From Alphaproteobacteria bacterium (GTDB lineage: Bacteria > Pseudomonadota > Alphaproteobacteria > Sphingomonadales > Sphingomonadaceae), in the NCBI GenBank assembly GCA_019239415.1, contig JAFAZW010000088.1, positions 1-64,000 on the forward strand: 64,000 nucleotides of DNA, written 5' to 3'. The notes under the pieces were generated by a model that saw nothing but the letters and a program-made list of their open reading frames with translations, was not told the origin of the DNA and did not search any database. The position numbers and the translations under genes were made by a program. Of the stretch, positions 52,954-61,899 are shown piece by piece (the stretch's first letter is position 1; every line of letters begins with the position of its first letter).

Positions 52954-55608
52954 CTAGCGGACCTTCGCCTCGAGCCACCGGCTGATGTCCGGCACCCGCG
53001 TCTCGCGCACCTTGATCCGGTCGCGGATCGAGGCGATCGCCTGGTCCGCCGGGCGCCGCGACTGCGGCGTCAGGTAGCGCGTCGCATAGTCCTCGATCCG
53101 CCCGACCATCGCCGGGTCGGTCGAGCGGGCGCCGAGCTGCGGCACGAAGCGCGAGCGCGACGAGATGTCGACCAGCGCCTCGACTTCCTCGCGGTGGCGG
53201 ATGGCGAAGTCGAAGGCGAGGTCGGGATGCTGCCCCGCGACGGCGGAGATGATGCCGGCGCTGTTGGTGGCGCCCGGCTCCGGCGTCAGCGCGAGGTCCA
53301 GCGCGCGGCGGGCGAGCGCCTCGTCGCGTGCCGAGCCGAGCTGGCGGTAGAGCTGGCTGCGGACGAGGGGGTTCTTCTCGGCCTTGGCCGCCTCGTGCAG
53401 CCGCTCCCAGGTCGCCGCGTCGGCATTCTGCGCGACGATGGTCGCGATGGCGGTGCGCAGGGGGCCGCCGGTGGCGAGCGGGTCGCGCGCCGCCGTCAGC
53501 CGGTTCGCCTCGGCGACGACGCCCCGCTCGTGCACGGCCCCGAGCGTCGCGACGAGGTTGGCGCGCAGCAAGGTGACCGTCGCCGGCTCGCCCGCCTTGG
53601 CGCGCCAGCCGATGCGGGCGAGAACCGGTGCGAGCTTCGCGGTCGCGTAGCGGGTGACGAGCGCCTGGTGGCGCGGATCGCCGTCGTAGAAGCCGTGGAT
53701 CTGCGCGAGGATGGTGGCGACCGAGCCGATGAGGCGCGGATTGGCGTCGGCGGGGGCGGCGTCGACCATGTCGAGCGCGTCGGCCGCCGACTGGTAGCCG
53801 GCGAGGCCGAGGCCCCAGGTGTCGGCGAGCAGGCCCATCTGGTCGACGGTCGCCAGCCGCGGATAGTCGGCCTTGAGCCGTGCCAGCAGGGGCGGCGCGT
53901 AGAGCGTGCGGTAATAGCCGGTCTGGCCGCTGTTGACGACGAGCGCGCCGCAACCCGGCACCGTCACGGTGCCGGCGCCGCCGGTGACCAGCGTCCGGGC
54001 CTGCATGGGGCCGCCGGCGGTCGCCGCGATCACGGGGACTCGCCAGCGCAGCGGCGCCTTGTTCGGCCGGTCGCGGGTGAACTCCTCCTGCTTCAGCGTC
54101 GCGACGGTGCGGCCGCCGCCGGCGCAGCGCGCGTCCGTCACGCGGATCAGCGGCACGCCCGGCTGGAGAGTGAAGTCGTGGGCGATCGCGGTCACCGGCT
54201 TGCCGGGCGCCGCCCGCTCGATCGCCGCCCACAGGTCGTCGGACTGGGTGTTCGAATATTTGTGGACGCGGATATAGTCCTGCACGCCCCGCCGCCAGGC
54301 GTCGGCGCCGACATAATCCTCGAGCATCGTGATCACCGCCTCGCCCTTGTTGTAGGTGATCGAGTCGAAGGCCTGGCTGATCTGGTCGACCGTGGTGAGG
54401 CGCTGGACGATCGGATGGGTGGTCGCGACCGAATCCTGGCCGATCGCGCCCTCGCGTCCGCCGACGCGGCCGAGCTCGGGCTGCCATTCCGGGTGCAGCG
54501 CCTGGGTCGCCTTGGTCGCCATCCACGAGGCGAAGCCCTCGTTCAGCCAGAGGTCGTCCCACCACGCCATGGTGACGAGGTCGCCGAACCATTGGTGCGC
54601 CATTTCGTGGGCCGCGGTTTCGAAGATGTCCTGGCGCGACGCTTCGGTCGAGATGGCCGGATCGACGAGCAGGCGGTTCTCGAAGCTGAAGATCGCGCCC
54701 CAATTCTCCATCGCGCCGAAGAACTGGCTGCTGCCCGGGCCGGCGACGTTGTCCAGCTTGGGAAGCGGGAAGGGGGTGCCGAAATATTGGTTGTACCAGG
54801 GCAGGATGCGCGCCGAGCTGGTCAGCGCCCAGCGGCCCTGCTCGCCATTGCCGCGGCGGGCGACGACGCCGATCTGCGTGTTCGCCGCGCGCGTCGTGAT
54901 CCGGTCGAACTCGCCGGTGCCGAAGAACACCAGGTAGGAGGACATGGCGGGCGTCTTCTGGAAGGTCACCGTCTTGAGGCCGCCGTTCCGGACCGTCCGT
55001 GCCGCCGGCATGTTCGCGACGACGTCGTCGCCGGCGGGGACGGTGACGGCGAGCGTGTAGGGCGTGCGGAAGCGCGGCTCGTCCCAGGACGGGAAGAAGC
55101 GCCGGGCATCGGGCGCCTCGAACTGGGTGAACAGCGCCCGCTTCTTGCCCTTCGGGCTGTCGTAATCCAGCGCGAAGAAGCCGGCGGCCTGCGTGTAGAT
55201 CTTGCCGGTATAATCGAGGGTGAGGCGATAGCGGCCGGGGAGGATCGGATGGGCGAAGGCGATGGTCGCGGTCTGCGCCTCCGCATTGACGGAGATGTTG
55301 CGTGCGGCCGTTTCGTCGCCGGCCCGGCTGCCCAGCGTGACGCGCGTGAAGGCAAGGTCGGCGGCATTCAAGGTGATGGAAGGCGCGCGCTCGGTGACCT
55401 CGATGTCGATGGCGGCCGTGCCGGAGAAGCGCAGGTTCGCCGCATCGGGGTTCACATGGAGAAAATATTCGAGCGGCCGCACGCCGCGCGGCAGCTGCGT
55501 GGGGACGGCGCGTTGGGAGAGCGGCGGCAGCGGCGCCGCCGGGGCGGCGGACGAGGCGAGTGTTGCGAAGGCGAGGACGGCAAGGGACGCGGCGGTACGA
55601 AGGCGCAT
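52954..55608 (-). CDS. M1 family zinc aminopeptidase, exported
   Basis: An 884-aa protein from ATG 55608 with CGGAG eight bases upstream. Signal peptide (RTAASLAVLAFATLASSAA). The M1 features are the substrate-binding FGAMENWG (298-304), zinc site HEMAHQWFGD (His334, His338) and WLNEGFASW (Glu357), and Tyr in SITYNKGEAV. C-terminal ERAP1-like helical domain follows. It removes N-terminal residues from peptides in the periplasm or outside. Length agrees with the aminopeptidase N group. Confidence 0.93.
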   Translation of the reverse strand: MRLRTAASLAVLAFATLASSAAPAAPLPPLSQRAVPTQLPRGVRPLEYFLHVNPDAANLRFSGTAAIDIEVTERAPSITLNAADLAFTRVTLGSRAGDETAARNISVNAEAQTATIAFAHPILPGRYRLTLDYTGKIYTQAAGFFALDYDSPKGKKRALFTQFEAPDARRFFPSWDEPRFRTPYTLAVTVPAGDDVVANMPAARTVRNGGLKTVTFQKTPAMSSYLVFFGTGEFDRITTRAANTQIGVVARRGNGEQGRWALTSSARILPWYNQYFGTPFPLPKLDNVAGPGSSQFFGAMENWGAIFSFENRLLVDPAISTEASRQDIFETAAHEMAHQWFGDLVTMAWWDDLWLNEGFASWMATKATQALHPEWQPELGRVGGREGAIGQDSVATTHPIVQRLTTVDQISQAFDSITYNKGEAVITMLEDYVGADAWRRGVQDYIRVHKYSNTQSDDLWAAIERAAPGKPVTAIAHDFTLQPGVPLIRVTDARCAGGGRTVATLKQEEFTRDRPNKAPLRWRVPVIAATAGGPMQARTLVTGGAGTVTVPGCGALVVNSGQTGYYRTLYAPPLLARLKADYPRLATVDQMGLLADTWGLGLAGYQSAADALDMVDAAPADANPRLIGSVATILAQIHGFYDGDPRHQALVTRYATAKLAPVLARIGWRAKAGEPATVTLLRANLVATLGAVHERGVVAEANRLTAARDPLATGGPLRTAIATIVAQNADAATWERLHEAAKAEKNPLVRSQLYRQLGSARDEALARRALDLALTPEPGATNSAGIISAVAGQHPDLAFDFAIRHREEVEALVDISSRSRFVPQLGARSTDPAMVGRIEDYATRYLTPQSRRPADQAIASIRDRIKVRETRVPDISRWLEAKVR

Positions 55609-55666
55609 TCGAAGACTCCGGGTGGATCGCCGCTCGACCTGCCCCCGGTTCGTTAACCTTGTCAAA

Positions 55667-56707
55667 TCAGTAACCGAAGAGCGGCGTCCCCTTGTGGGCC
55701 TCCATGACGTGCCGCCGCAGGTCCTGCGGGCTCCACAGATGCTCGACTCCCGCCTCGGCCTGCTTGATGAGGGCAACGATCGCCTCGTTGACCGGCGCCC
55801 GGCGCCGCAGCCGCGTCGCCAGCCGCACCACCTCGCCGTTCAGGAAGTCGATCTCGGTCGGCCGCCCGGCGCGCAGGTCGTCGTACATGGACGAGCGGGC
55901 CTTGGCGTCGATCTTCTGGATCTTGAGGAACTGGTCGAAGACGAAGTCGGGCGCCGCGATGACGTGGGGGAGGAGCCGCGGCGGCACGGGCCCGATCTTG
56001 GCGGGCTGGATCTTGGCCAAGGCGAGGAGGTCGAGCGCCTCGACGATCGAGGCGGCGAGCACCTTGCGATAGTCCCGCTCCTTGAGCTCCTCGAGCAAAG
56101 TGCGTCCGGACAGCGCATTGATGGCATTGTTGAGGTTGATGAGCAGCTTGCCCCAACCCACCCCGGCCATGTCGGCGGCGATGCGCAGGCGTCCGGCCCC
56201 GGCGCCGACCTGTTCGGCGAGATCGTGGGTGCGCGGCGCGTCGCCGGCGACGAGGTCGCCCGCCGTCCCCTTGTGCCAGCGGCCGTGGCCGAGATAGGCG
56301 ACGTTGAAGGGCACCATGCCTTCGACCACCTCGAAGCTCTTGCCGAGCAGGCCGCGCAGCACCTCGCCGTTCGAGACGCCGTTCTGGAAGCTCACCACAA
56401 GGGCGCCCTTGCGGCCGTGCTTCGCGATCTCCCGGGCGGCCTCGGCGGTGGCGGTGGACTTGACGCACAGGGCGATGACGTCGGCTTTCGCCAGCGCCTT
56501 CGGAAAGATGGAGAAGTCGACCTGCTCGGGCGCGAGCCGAGTCCGCCAGCCGGTCGAATCGGTCAGCGTCATGCCATTTTCGGCGATGGCGTCGCGCACG
56601 CCCGGGCGGCCGACGAAGCGCACCTTCAGCCCGGCCGCGGCCCAGCAGCCGCCGATCCAGCAGCCGATCGAGCCGGCGCCGTGGATCGCGATGGTCGGTC
56701 CTTCCAC
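55667..56707 (-). CDS. 2-dehydropantoate 2-reductase family protein
   Basis: A 346-aa protein. N-terminal NADP-binding IAIHGAGSIGCWIGG (residues 6-20), VVSFQNGVSNGEVL, VEGMVPFNVAYLG, and the C-terminal catalytic-domain motif GWGKLLINLNNAINALSG with the conserved Lys-Asn. KARSSMYDDLRAGRPTEIDFLNG is the C-terminal family signature. PanE reduces ketopantoate to pantoate in pantothenate synthesis; paralogues in this family may act on other 2-ketoacids, so I leave the symbol empty. Only 3 bases separate its ATG from the queF stop. Confidence 0.88.
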   Translation of the reverse strand: MEGPTIAIHGAGSIGCWIGGCWAAAGLKVRFVGRPGVRDAIAENGMTLTDSTGWRTRLAPEQVDFSIFPKALAKADVIALCVKSTATAEAAREIAKHGRKGALVVSFQNGVSNGEVLRGLLGKSFEVVEGMVPFNVAYLGHGRWHKGTAGDLVAGDAPRTHDLAEQVGAGAGRLRIAADMAGVGWGKLLINLNNAINALSGRTLLEELKERDYRKVLAASIVEALDLLALAKIQPAKIGPVPPRLLPHVIAAPDFVFDQFLKIQKIDAKARSSMYDDLRAGRPTEIDFLNGEVVRLATRLRRRAPVNEAIVALIKQAEAGVEHLWSPQDLRRHVMEAHKGTPLFGY

Positions 56708-56710
56708 GCC

Positions 56711-57157
56711 TCAGCCGCGCCCGCGATAGGCGGCGACGCCCTGGTCGGGGACCCACAGCCCGGCCGGCGGCTCACCGCTCTGCCAGAAGACGTCGATCGG
56801 CATGCCGCCGCGCGGATACCAATAACCGCCGATGCGCAGCCACAGCGGTGCCATCTCGGCGACCAGCCGCTCCGCGATGCCGACCGTCACGTCCTCGTGG
56901 AAGCCGCAATGGTTGCGGAACGCGCCGAGGAAGAGCTTCAGCGACTTCGATTCGACGATGGTCCCGTCCGGCGCATAGTCGAGGACCAGGTGGGCGAAAT
57001 CCGGCTGCCCGGTCACCGGGCAGAGCGAGGTGAATTCGGGCGCGGTGAAGCGGACGAGATAGGGCCGGCCCGGCCGCGGATTCGGCACGTAGTCGAGCCG
57101 CGCCTCCTTCGGCGAGCCGGGCAGGGGCGCGCTGCGGCCGAGATGGGTGAGATCCAT
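56711..57157 (-). CDS. queF: NADPH-dependent 7-cyano-7-deazaguanine reductase QueF
   Basis: A 148-aa protein of the short (type I, tunnel-fold) QueF class. Cys46 in [14 protein letters not shown] forms the thioimide with preQ0, Asp53 is the proton donor, and [20 protein letters not shown] is the NADPH/substrate motif. It reduces the nitrile preQ0 to preQ1 for queuosine in tRNA. Directly followed by the PanE-like gene on the same strand, probably one transcript. Confidence 0.95.
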   Translation of the reverse strand: MDLTHLGRSAPLPGSPKEARLDYVPNPRPGRPYLVRFTAPEFTSLCPVTGQPDFAHLVLDYAPDGTIVESKSLKLFLGAFRNHCGFHEDVTVGIAERLVAEMAPLWLRIGGYWYPRGGMPIDVFWQSGEPPAGLWVPDQGVAAYRGRG

Positions 57158-57208
57158 GCGCCGCCTCTTAGAGCGGGCGCCGGGACCACGGAAGCATCTT
57201 CGCGCCGC

Positions 57209-57445
57209 TCAGCCGCGGCCGGCGCGTCGCTTCGGCGGCAGCAGCCCGCGCGGACAGACGGCATGGGCGCAGCCGAGCGTATCGTGGGATCGATCCCGTC
57301 CCGGCGCCGGGGTACCGGCGGGGACGGCGCCGCCGGCGGTGCAGATCTGGCCGAAACCTTCGCTGCCCGCCGCAGCGGCCGGCGCGGCGGCGAGGCCGAG
57401 CAGCGCCGCGGTCGCGGGCAGCAGCGCCGCGCGCGAACCCCTCAT
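57209..57445 (-). CDS. Small exported protein with three cysteines, function unknown
   Basis: A 78-aa protein whose ATG overlaps the stop of the gene at 57442 by ATGA. A signal-like hydrophobic stretch (ALLPATAALLGLAAAPAAAA) is followed by a mature part with FGQICTAGG and a His/Cys cluster HDTLGCAHAVC. The pattern resembles small DUF2946-like copper or metal-related proteins, but the match is weak. Co-translation with the gene upstream suggests a shared role. Confidence 0.6.
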   Translation of the reverse strand: MRGSRAALLPATAALLGLAAAPAAAAGSEGFGQICTAGGAVPAGTPAPGRDRSHDTLGCAHAVCPRGLLPPKRRAGRG

Positions 57446-57870
57446 GCCGCCTTTGCTTCCGGCTGACGGATGGCGATGAAGGAGGCGGTGAAGCCGGCGG
57501 GCGAATTGGGTCCGTGCGCCTTTACCCGGATGACGGTGCCGACCAGCGACGGCACCTGATCGACGCCGTTCGGCCAATGATAGCCCGGGGCGCAATGATA
57601 GTCGTAGCGCCAGCCGGCGGTCGGCGTCCCGTCTATGCCTTCGCCGACGATGGCATAGCTCTCTCCTCCGTGGCTTCGCGTCACGCGGCCCTCCAGGGTG
57701 AGCGCAAAGCCGGAGCCCATGTCGAGCCTGCCGTGGAACCGGTCGTGGCCCGCAGGCGAGAATTCGAACACGCCCTCGCCGAAGATCAGCGCCAGCGCCT
57801 TCTTCTCGTCGCCGTCCACCAGCACCGGATCGTTGAGATAGCTGCGATAGGTCCACTTGCCGCCCAGCAT
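57442..57870 (-). CDS. Hypothetical cytoplasmic protein
   Basis: A 142-aa protein from ATG 57870 (GGGGGAGG six bases upstream). No signal. It contains GKWTYRSYLNDPVLVD, a middle LIFGEGVFEFSPAGHDRFHG that reads like beta strands, and RYDYHCAPGYHWPNGVDQVP. Probably an all-beta (lipocalin- or avidin-like) fold. Family not identified. Its stop overlaps the 78-aa gene. Divergent from the DJ-1-like gene (155-bp gap). Confidence 0.65.
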   Translation of the reverse strand: MLGGKWTYRSYLNDPVLVDGDEKKALALIFGEGVFEFSPAGHDRFHGRLDMGSGFALTLEGRVTRSHGGESYAIVGEGIDGTPTAGWRYDYHCAPGYHWPNGVDQVPSLVGTVIRVKAHGPNSPAGFTASFIAIRQPEAKAA

Positions 57871-58025
57871 GACGAGCCTCCCCCTTGGCCCCGCCGTCAG
57901 GATGCGGCGCGAGTCGGGACGATAAACGTCAGTTGCACAACAATAAAGCCGTCGAGGAAAAAGCGTCGTCAAGCCTCGTCCGAGCGGTTTATCATCGTCA
58001 CGGTTCTAGAGGGGGGAGACGGATC

Positions 58026-58676
58026 ATGGCGGACGCAACGGGAGGACTGACGGTCGCGATCCCGGTCTATGACGATGTCGACATGCTCGACGTGACCGGA
58101 CCGTGGGAGATGATGAGCTGGGCCGGCATCACCCCGGTGCTCCTCGCGGAGAAGGCCGGGCCGGTCCAATTCCGCGCGGGATTTACCTTCGACGTGCCGA
58201 CCTGCTTCGCCGACGCCGCGCCGCGCTACGACGCCTTGTGGGTGCCCGGCGGCGACCCGAATGCGCTCGCCGCCATCATCGCGCAGCCCGACGGCCCGTA
58301 TCTGAGCTTCCTGCGCGCGCAGGCGGAGGATGCCCGCTACGTCTGCTCGGTGTGCGAGGGTGCGCTGTTGCTCGCCGCCGCCGGCCTTCTCGACGGCTAT
58401 CGCGCGACGACCCACTGGGCGTTCATACCATGCCTGCTGACGGGATATCCGAAGGTCACGGTCGCGCCGGGCTATCCGCGCTTCGTGCACGACGGCAACC
58501 GCCTCACCGGCGGCGGCATCTCTTCGGGGCTCGACGAAGCCCTGAAGCTCATCGAGCTGCTCACCGACCGCGCCACGGCGGAGAGCGCCCAGCAGACGAC
58601 CCAATATTATCCGGACCCGCCGGTCAGCAGCGCGATTCCCCAGACGATCACCTGCCCCGTCCGCGGCATCGGGTGA
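58026..58676 (+). CDS. DJ-1/PfpI family protein, isonitrile hydratase-like
   Basis: A 216-aa protein from ATG 58026. Class I glutamine-amidotransferase-like fold: AIPVYDDVDMLDVTGPWEMM at the N-terminus, ALWVPGGDPNAL, and the nucleophile elbow VCSVCEGALLLAAAGLLDG with Cys110, then RATTHW. The order matches cyclohexyl-isocyanide hydratase (InhA) and the DJ-1 domain of GATase1-type AraC regulators, but no AraC domain follows. Substrate uncertain; may be a glyoxalase-like or isonitrile-hydrating enzyme. Confidence 0.85.
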   Translation: MADATGGLTVAIPVYDDVDMLDVTGPWEMMSWAGITPVLLAEKAGPVQFRAGFTFDVPTCFADAAPRYDALWVPGGDPNALAAIIAQPDGPYLSFLRAQAEDARYVCSVCEGALLLAAAGLLDGYRATTHWAFIPCLLTGYPKVTVAPGYPRFVHDGNRLTGGGISSGLDEALKLIELLTDRATAESAQQTTQYYPDPPVSSAIPQTITCPVRGIG

Positions 58677-58752
58677 CCCCGTGCCGGCGGGCTTTGACAG
58701 CGGCGGGGGGACTCGCCTAGCTCGCTGGCGCCATCATTTCGCGGGGCCTTCG

Positions 58753-60282
58753 ATGCCGATCTCCAGGACTGCCTTCGCCCTTGCCGCGGGCGCGCTCGCC
58801 TCTGCCCTTCCCGCCGCCGCCCAGCCGGCGCAGGCGCCCGCCGCCGCCGCGGCGAAGGACGCGCCGCCGGAGCGGCCGGTGCCGCCGCCGACCGTGTCGG
58901 TAACCCGCCATGTCGGCACGTTCGGCGGCCAGCGCGTCGCCTACACCGCCACGGCATCGGAAACCCATCTCAAGGCCGAGGACGGCACGCCCAAGGCGGC
59001 GATCTTTTCGGTCTCCTACGTCCGCGAGCCGAGAGACCCGTCGCGACCGGTCGTGTTCCTCTACAATGGCGGCCCCGGCTCGGGTTCGGTGTGGCTGCAG
59101 ATGGGGGCGTTCGGTCCCAAGCGCGTCGCCATACCGTCCGACGCGCGCGACGACGGCGCGCCGCCTTATCCGCTGCTCGACAATCCCGACTGCCTGCTCG
59201 ACGTCGCCGACATCGTCTTCGTCGACCCGGTCGGCACCGGCTTCAGCCACACGCTCGGCAAGACCGAGGGCAAGGATTATTGGGGCGTCACCGCCGACGC
59301 CAAATCGGTGTCTCAGTTCATCCGCCTCTGGCTCAACGACAACGGCCGCTGGAACTCGCCCAAATATATCGGCGGCGAGAGCTACGGCACCACCCGCTCG
59401 GCGGCGCTCGTGAACCAGCTGGAAGGCGCCTATAACGACGTGGCGCTGAACGGCATCATCCTCATCTCGACGATCCTGGACTTCAGCGCCGACACCTTCG
59501 CCCAGGGCAACGAAATGCCCTACATCATGTACCTGCCGACCATGGCGGCGACCGCATGGTACCATCACAAAGTCGCGAACCCGCCCGCGACGGTCGAGGA
59601 CTTCGTCGCCCAGGCGCGCGACTTCGCCACCGGCGAATATGCCGCCGCGCTGCTCAAGGGCCAGCGGCTGCCGCCCGACGAACGCGCCCGCGTGCGGGCC
59701 AGGCTCGCCCGCTTCACCGGCCTCTCGGAGGCGTACCTCGATCGGGCGGACCTGCGCGTCAGCGACAACCGTTTCTACAAGGAGCTGCTGCGCGACCGGG
59801 GGCAGACGGTCGGCCGGCTCGATTCGCGCTACACCGGCAAGGATTACGACCAGGCGGGCGACCGCCCCGATAACGACCCGAGCTTCTACGGCATCGACGG
59901 CGGCTACACCGCCGCGATCAATGCCTATGTCCGCGACGACCTCGGCTTCCGCACCGACCGCTCCTACCAGACCATCGCCGGCCTTGGCTCCTGGGACTGG
60001 GACCTGTCCGACCAGGGCCGCGACACCACCTTCTACAAGAACGTCGCCCCCTACATCGGCAAGGCGATGCGCGAGAATGCCGGGCTCAGGATCTTCGTCG
60101 GCGCCGGCTATTACGATTTCGCGACACCCTTACTCGGCGCCGAATACTCGCTGAGCCGCACCGGCTTCCCCGCCGACCGCATCCAGTTCCATTATTACCA
60201 TGCCGGACACATGATGTACGTCCACGACGAGGACCGCGCCAAGCTCGCGCGCGACGTGCGGGAGTTCATCCGCGCAAGGTAG
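58753..60282 (+). CDS. S10 family serine carboxypeptidase
   Basis: A 509-aa protein from ATG 58753. Signal peptide (ISRTAFALAAGALASALPAAA). The alpha/beta-hydrolase domain has VVFLYNGGPGSGSVWLQMG (substrate-binding NGGPG), DPVGTGFSHTLG, nucleophile Ser in YIGGESYGTTRSAAL, and the C-terminal FHYYHAGHMMYVH His. Peptidase S10 removes C-terminal residues and is frequent in sphingomonads. A palindromic repeat begins 8 bases after its stop. Confidence 0.92.
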   Translation: MPISRTAFALAAGALASALPAAAQPAQAPAAAAAKDAPPERPVPPPTVSVTRHVGTFGGQRVAYTATASETHLKAEDGTPKAAIFSVSYVREPRDPSRPVVFLYNGGPGSGSVWLQMGAFGPKRVAIPSDARDDGAPPYPLLDNPDCLLDVADIVFVDPVGTGFSHTLGKTEGKDYWGVTADAKSVSQFIRLWLNDNGRWNSPKYIGGESYGTTRSAALVNQLEGAYNDVALNGIILISTILDFSADTFAQGNEMPYIMYLPTMAATAWYHHKVANPPATVEDFVAQARDFATGEYAAALLKGQRLPPDERARVRARLARFTGLSEAYLDRADLRVSDNRFYKELLRDRGQTVGRLDSRYTGKDYDQAGDRPDNDPSFYGIDGGYTAAINAYVRDDLGFRTDRSYQTIAGLGSWDWDLSDQGRDTTFYKNVAPYIGKAMRENAGLRIFVGAGYYDFATPLLGAEYSLSRTGFPADRIQFHYYHAGHMMYVHDEDRAKLARDVREFIRAR

Positions 60283-60289
60283 GGGCGAA

Positions 60290-60356
60290 GGGGACACGTA
60301 CTTTCAGCCCCCGACGTCATAGTTTCGGGCGTCGGCGGGGGAAAGTACGTGTCCCC
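60290..60356. repeat. GGGGACACGTAC palindrome with long inner hairpin
   Basis: Outer arms GGGGACACGTACTTTC (60290-60305) and complement (60341-60356). Inner arms CCCCCGACG and CGTCGGCGGGG extend the stem, and the insert is longer than in the copies at 2915 and 26421. It lies between convergent genes, so a terminator role is plausible. Confidence 0.85.
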
Positions 60357-60369
60357 GGCTCTTCGGCGG

Positions 60370-60564
60370 TTACGCCGCGGCCGCGGCCTTCGCGGCTTCG
60401 GCCTTCGCCTTGTGGACGTCGCTGCGGTGGGCGCGGGCGGCCATGGCGTCCCAGGCCGCGGCGGCGCGGAGGCAGCGCTCGCGGACGTTGTCCAGCGAGG
60501 CCGTGTCGGCGTCGGCGCGGGCTTCCGCGGCGCGCGTCGTGTAGAAATCGTGCTGGGCAGACAT
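60370..60564 (-). CDS. Small helical protein of unknown function
   Basis: A 64-aa protein from ATG 60564 with GAGGAG upstream. All-helical, Ala/Arg-rich: FYTTRAAEARADADTASL, NVRERCLRAAAAWDAMAAR, with a Lys/Ala tail. Short proteins of this shape are common in sphingomonad genomes. It follows the cold-shock gene on the same strand (80-bp gap). Confidence 0.7.
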   Translation of the reverse strand: MSAQHDFYTTRAAEARADADTASLDNVRERCLRAAAAWDAMAARAHRSDVHKAKAEAAKAAAAA

Positions 60565-60644
60565 CGAAAACTCCTCAATGCCCCCCGGCAGGTTCAGGAA
60601 TGGCTCGCCGCCCCGCTTCGGCAAGAAGCGGGGCGGGAGAGGGG

Positions 60645-60851
60645 TCAGGCCGCCTGGAGATTGACGGCGCTGGTCTTGCCGCGGCGGTCGGTCTCCAGCT
60701 CGTAGGAAATGCGCTGGTCGCGGTCGAGGGTGCGCATGCCGGCGCGCTCGACGGCGCTGATGTGCACGAAGGCGTCGGGGCCGCCGCTCTCGGGCGCGAT
60801 GAAGCCATAGCCTTTGTCGGCGTTGAAGAATTTGACGGTGCCGGTGATCAT
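60645..60851 (-). CDS. Cold-shock domain protein
   Basis: A 68-aa single cold-shock domain with RNA-binding motifs RNP1 (DKGYGFI) and RNP2 (DAFVHIS); the N-terminus MITGTVKFFNADKGYGFI is standard for CspA proteins. Binds single-stranded nucleic acid as an RNA chaperone. AAGGAA ribosome binding site. A roughly 110-nt leader is likely upstream, as is usual for csp genes. Divergent from the sulfurtransferase gene. Confidence 0.95.
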   Translation of the reverse strand: MITGTVKFFNADKGYGFIAPESGGPDAFVHISAVERAGMRTLDRDQRISYELETDRRGKTSAVNLQAA

Positions 60852-60970
60852 GGTCTTGTTCCTTCTGATGGCCCGCCGGGAGTCGGCCAGCCGCGGCTGC
60901 GAGAGGCGAGAGAAGGAAAAAGGAGCCGCAAAGCGCCAAAGACCGTTCATTTGCGACTGGTAGCGCGAGA

Positions 60971-60999
60971 GATGTAGGCGCGGAGGAGGCGGAATGCAA
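60971..60999 (-). promoter_or_regulatory. Candidate promoter of the cold-shock gene
   Basis: On the minus strand TTGCAT, a 17-bp spacer, then TACATC. The match is moderate. It would give a 5' leader of about 110 nt. Weak support, offered as the best candidate in this divergent region. Confidence 0.3.
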
Positions 61000-61059
61000 A
61001 CCGGCCGCCGAGAATGTGCGCCGCTGGACAGGTCCGGGCGCCGGCGGCAAGGAACGGCC

Positions 61060-61899
61060 ATGGAGTCCCTCGTCTCCCCCGACTGGCTCGAGGCGCAGCT
61101 CGGCGCCGCGGACCTGCGCATCCTCGATGCGACCTGGTTCCTGCCGGCCGACGGCCGCGACGCGCGGGCGGAGTTCGAGGCGGCGCACCTGCCGGGCGCG
61201 GCCTTCGTCGACATCGACGACGTTTCGGATCCTGACAGCCCCTATCCGCACATGCTGCCGCCGGCGCATCGGCTGGCGAGCCGCATGCAGGCGGCGGGGG
61301 TGAAGGACGGCGCGCGGATCGTCGTCTACGACAATTCGCCGCTGCACAGCGGGGCGCGGCTGTGGTGGATGCTGCGCAGCTTCGGCGCCCGCCGCGTGGC
61401 GCTGCTCGACGGCGGCCTCGCCAAGTGGCGGGCGGAAGGTCGGCCCGTGGCGAGCGGGATCGCGGACATTGGGCGCGGTCATTTCACGCCGACCTTGCGC
61501 GCCGGGGCGGTGGCCTCGAAGCGGGAGGTGCTGGCGCTTGTCGGCTCGGACACGGAGATCGTCGATGCGCGCAGCGCCGCCCGGTTCGCGGGCACCGCGG
61601 CGGAGCCGCGGGCGGGGCTCGCCGCGGGGCATATCCCGGGTGCGAAGAACCTGCCGCAGGCGCAGCTGTTCAACCCCGACAACAGCTGGAAGCGCGGCGA
61701 TGCCCTGCGCGCCGCGTTCGCGGCCGCGGGAGTCGACCTCGCCAGGCCGATCGTGACGACCTGCGGTTCGGGCGTGACGGCGGCGGTGCTGCTGTTCGCC
61801 GCGCACCTGCTCGGCAAGGACGACGTCCGGCTCTACGACGGCAGCTGGTCCGAATGGGGGGCGGATCCGGCGACCCCCAAAGCGACGGGTCCCGCATGA
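61060..61899 (+). CDS. sseA: 3-mercaptopyruvate sulfurtransferase (two-rhodanese)
   Basis: A 279-aa protein from ATG 61060 (AAGGAACGGCC upstream). Two rhodanese domains: N-terminal inactive WLEAQLGAADLRILDATW, FVDIDDVSDPDSPYPHMLP, and C-terminal with catalytic Cys in IVTTCGSGVTAAVL; the CGSGVTA loop is the sequence typical of mercaptopyruvate rather than thiosulfate as donor. Stop overlaps the next gene (ATGA), pointing to linked sulfur-amino-acid metabolism. Confidence 0.93.
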   Translation: MESLVSPDWLEAQLGAADLRILDATWFLPADGRDARAEFEAAHLPGAAFVDIDDVSDPDSPYPHMLPPAHRLASRMQAAGVKDGARIVVYDNSPLHSGARLWWMLRSFGARRVALLDGGLAKWRAEGRPVASGIADIGRGHFTPTLRAGAVASKREVLALVGSDTEIVDARSAARFAGTAAEPRAGLAAGHIPGAKNLPQAQLFNPDNSWKRGDALRAAFAAAGVDLARPIVTTCGSGVTAAVLLFAAHLLGKDDVRLYDGSWSEWGADPATPKATGPA

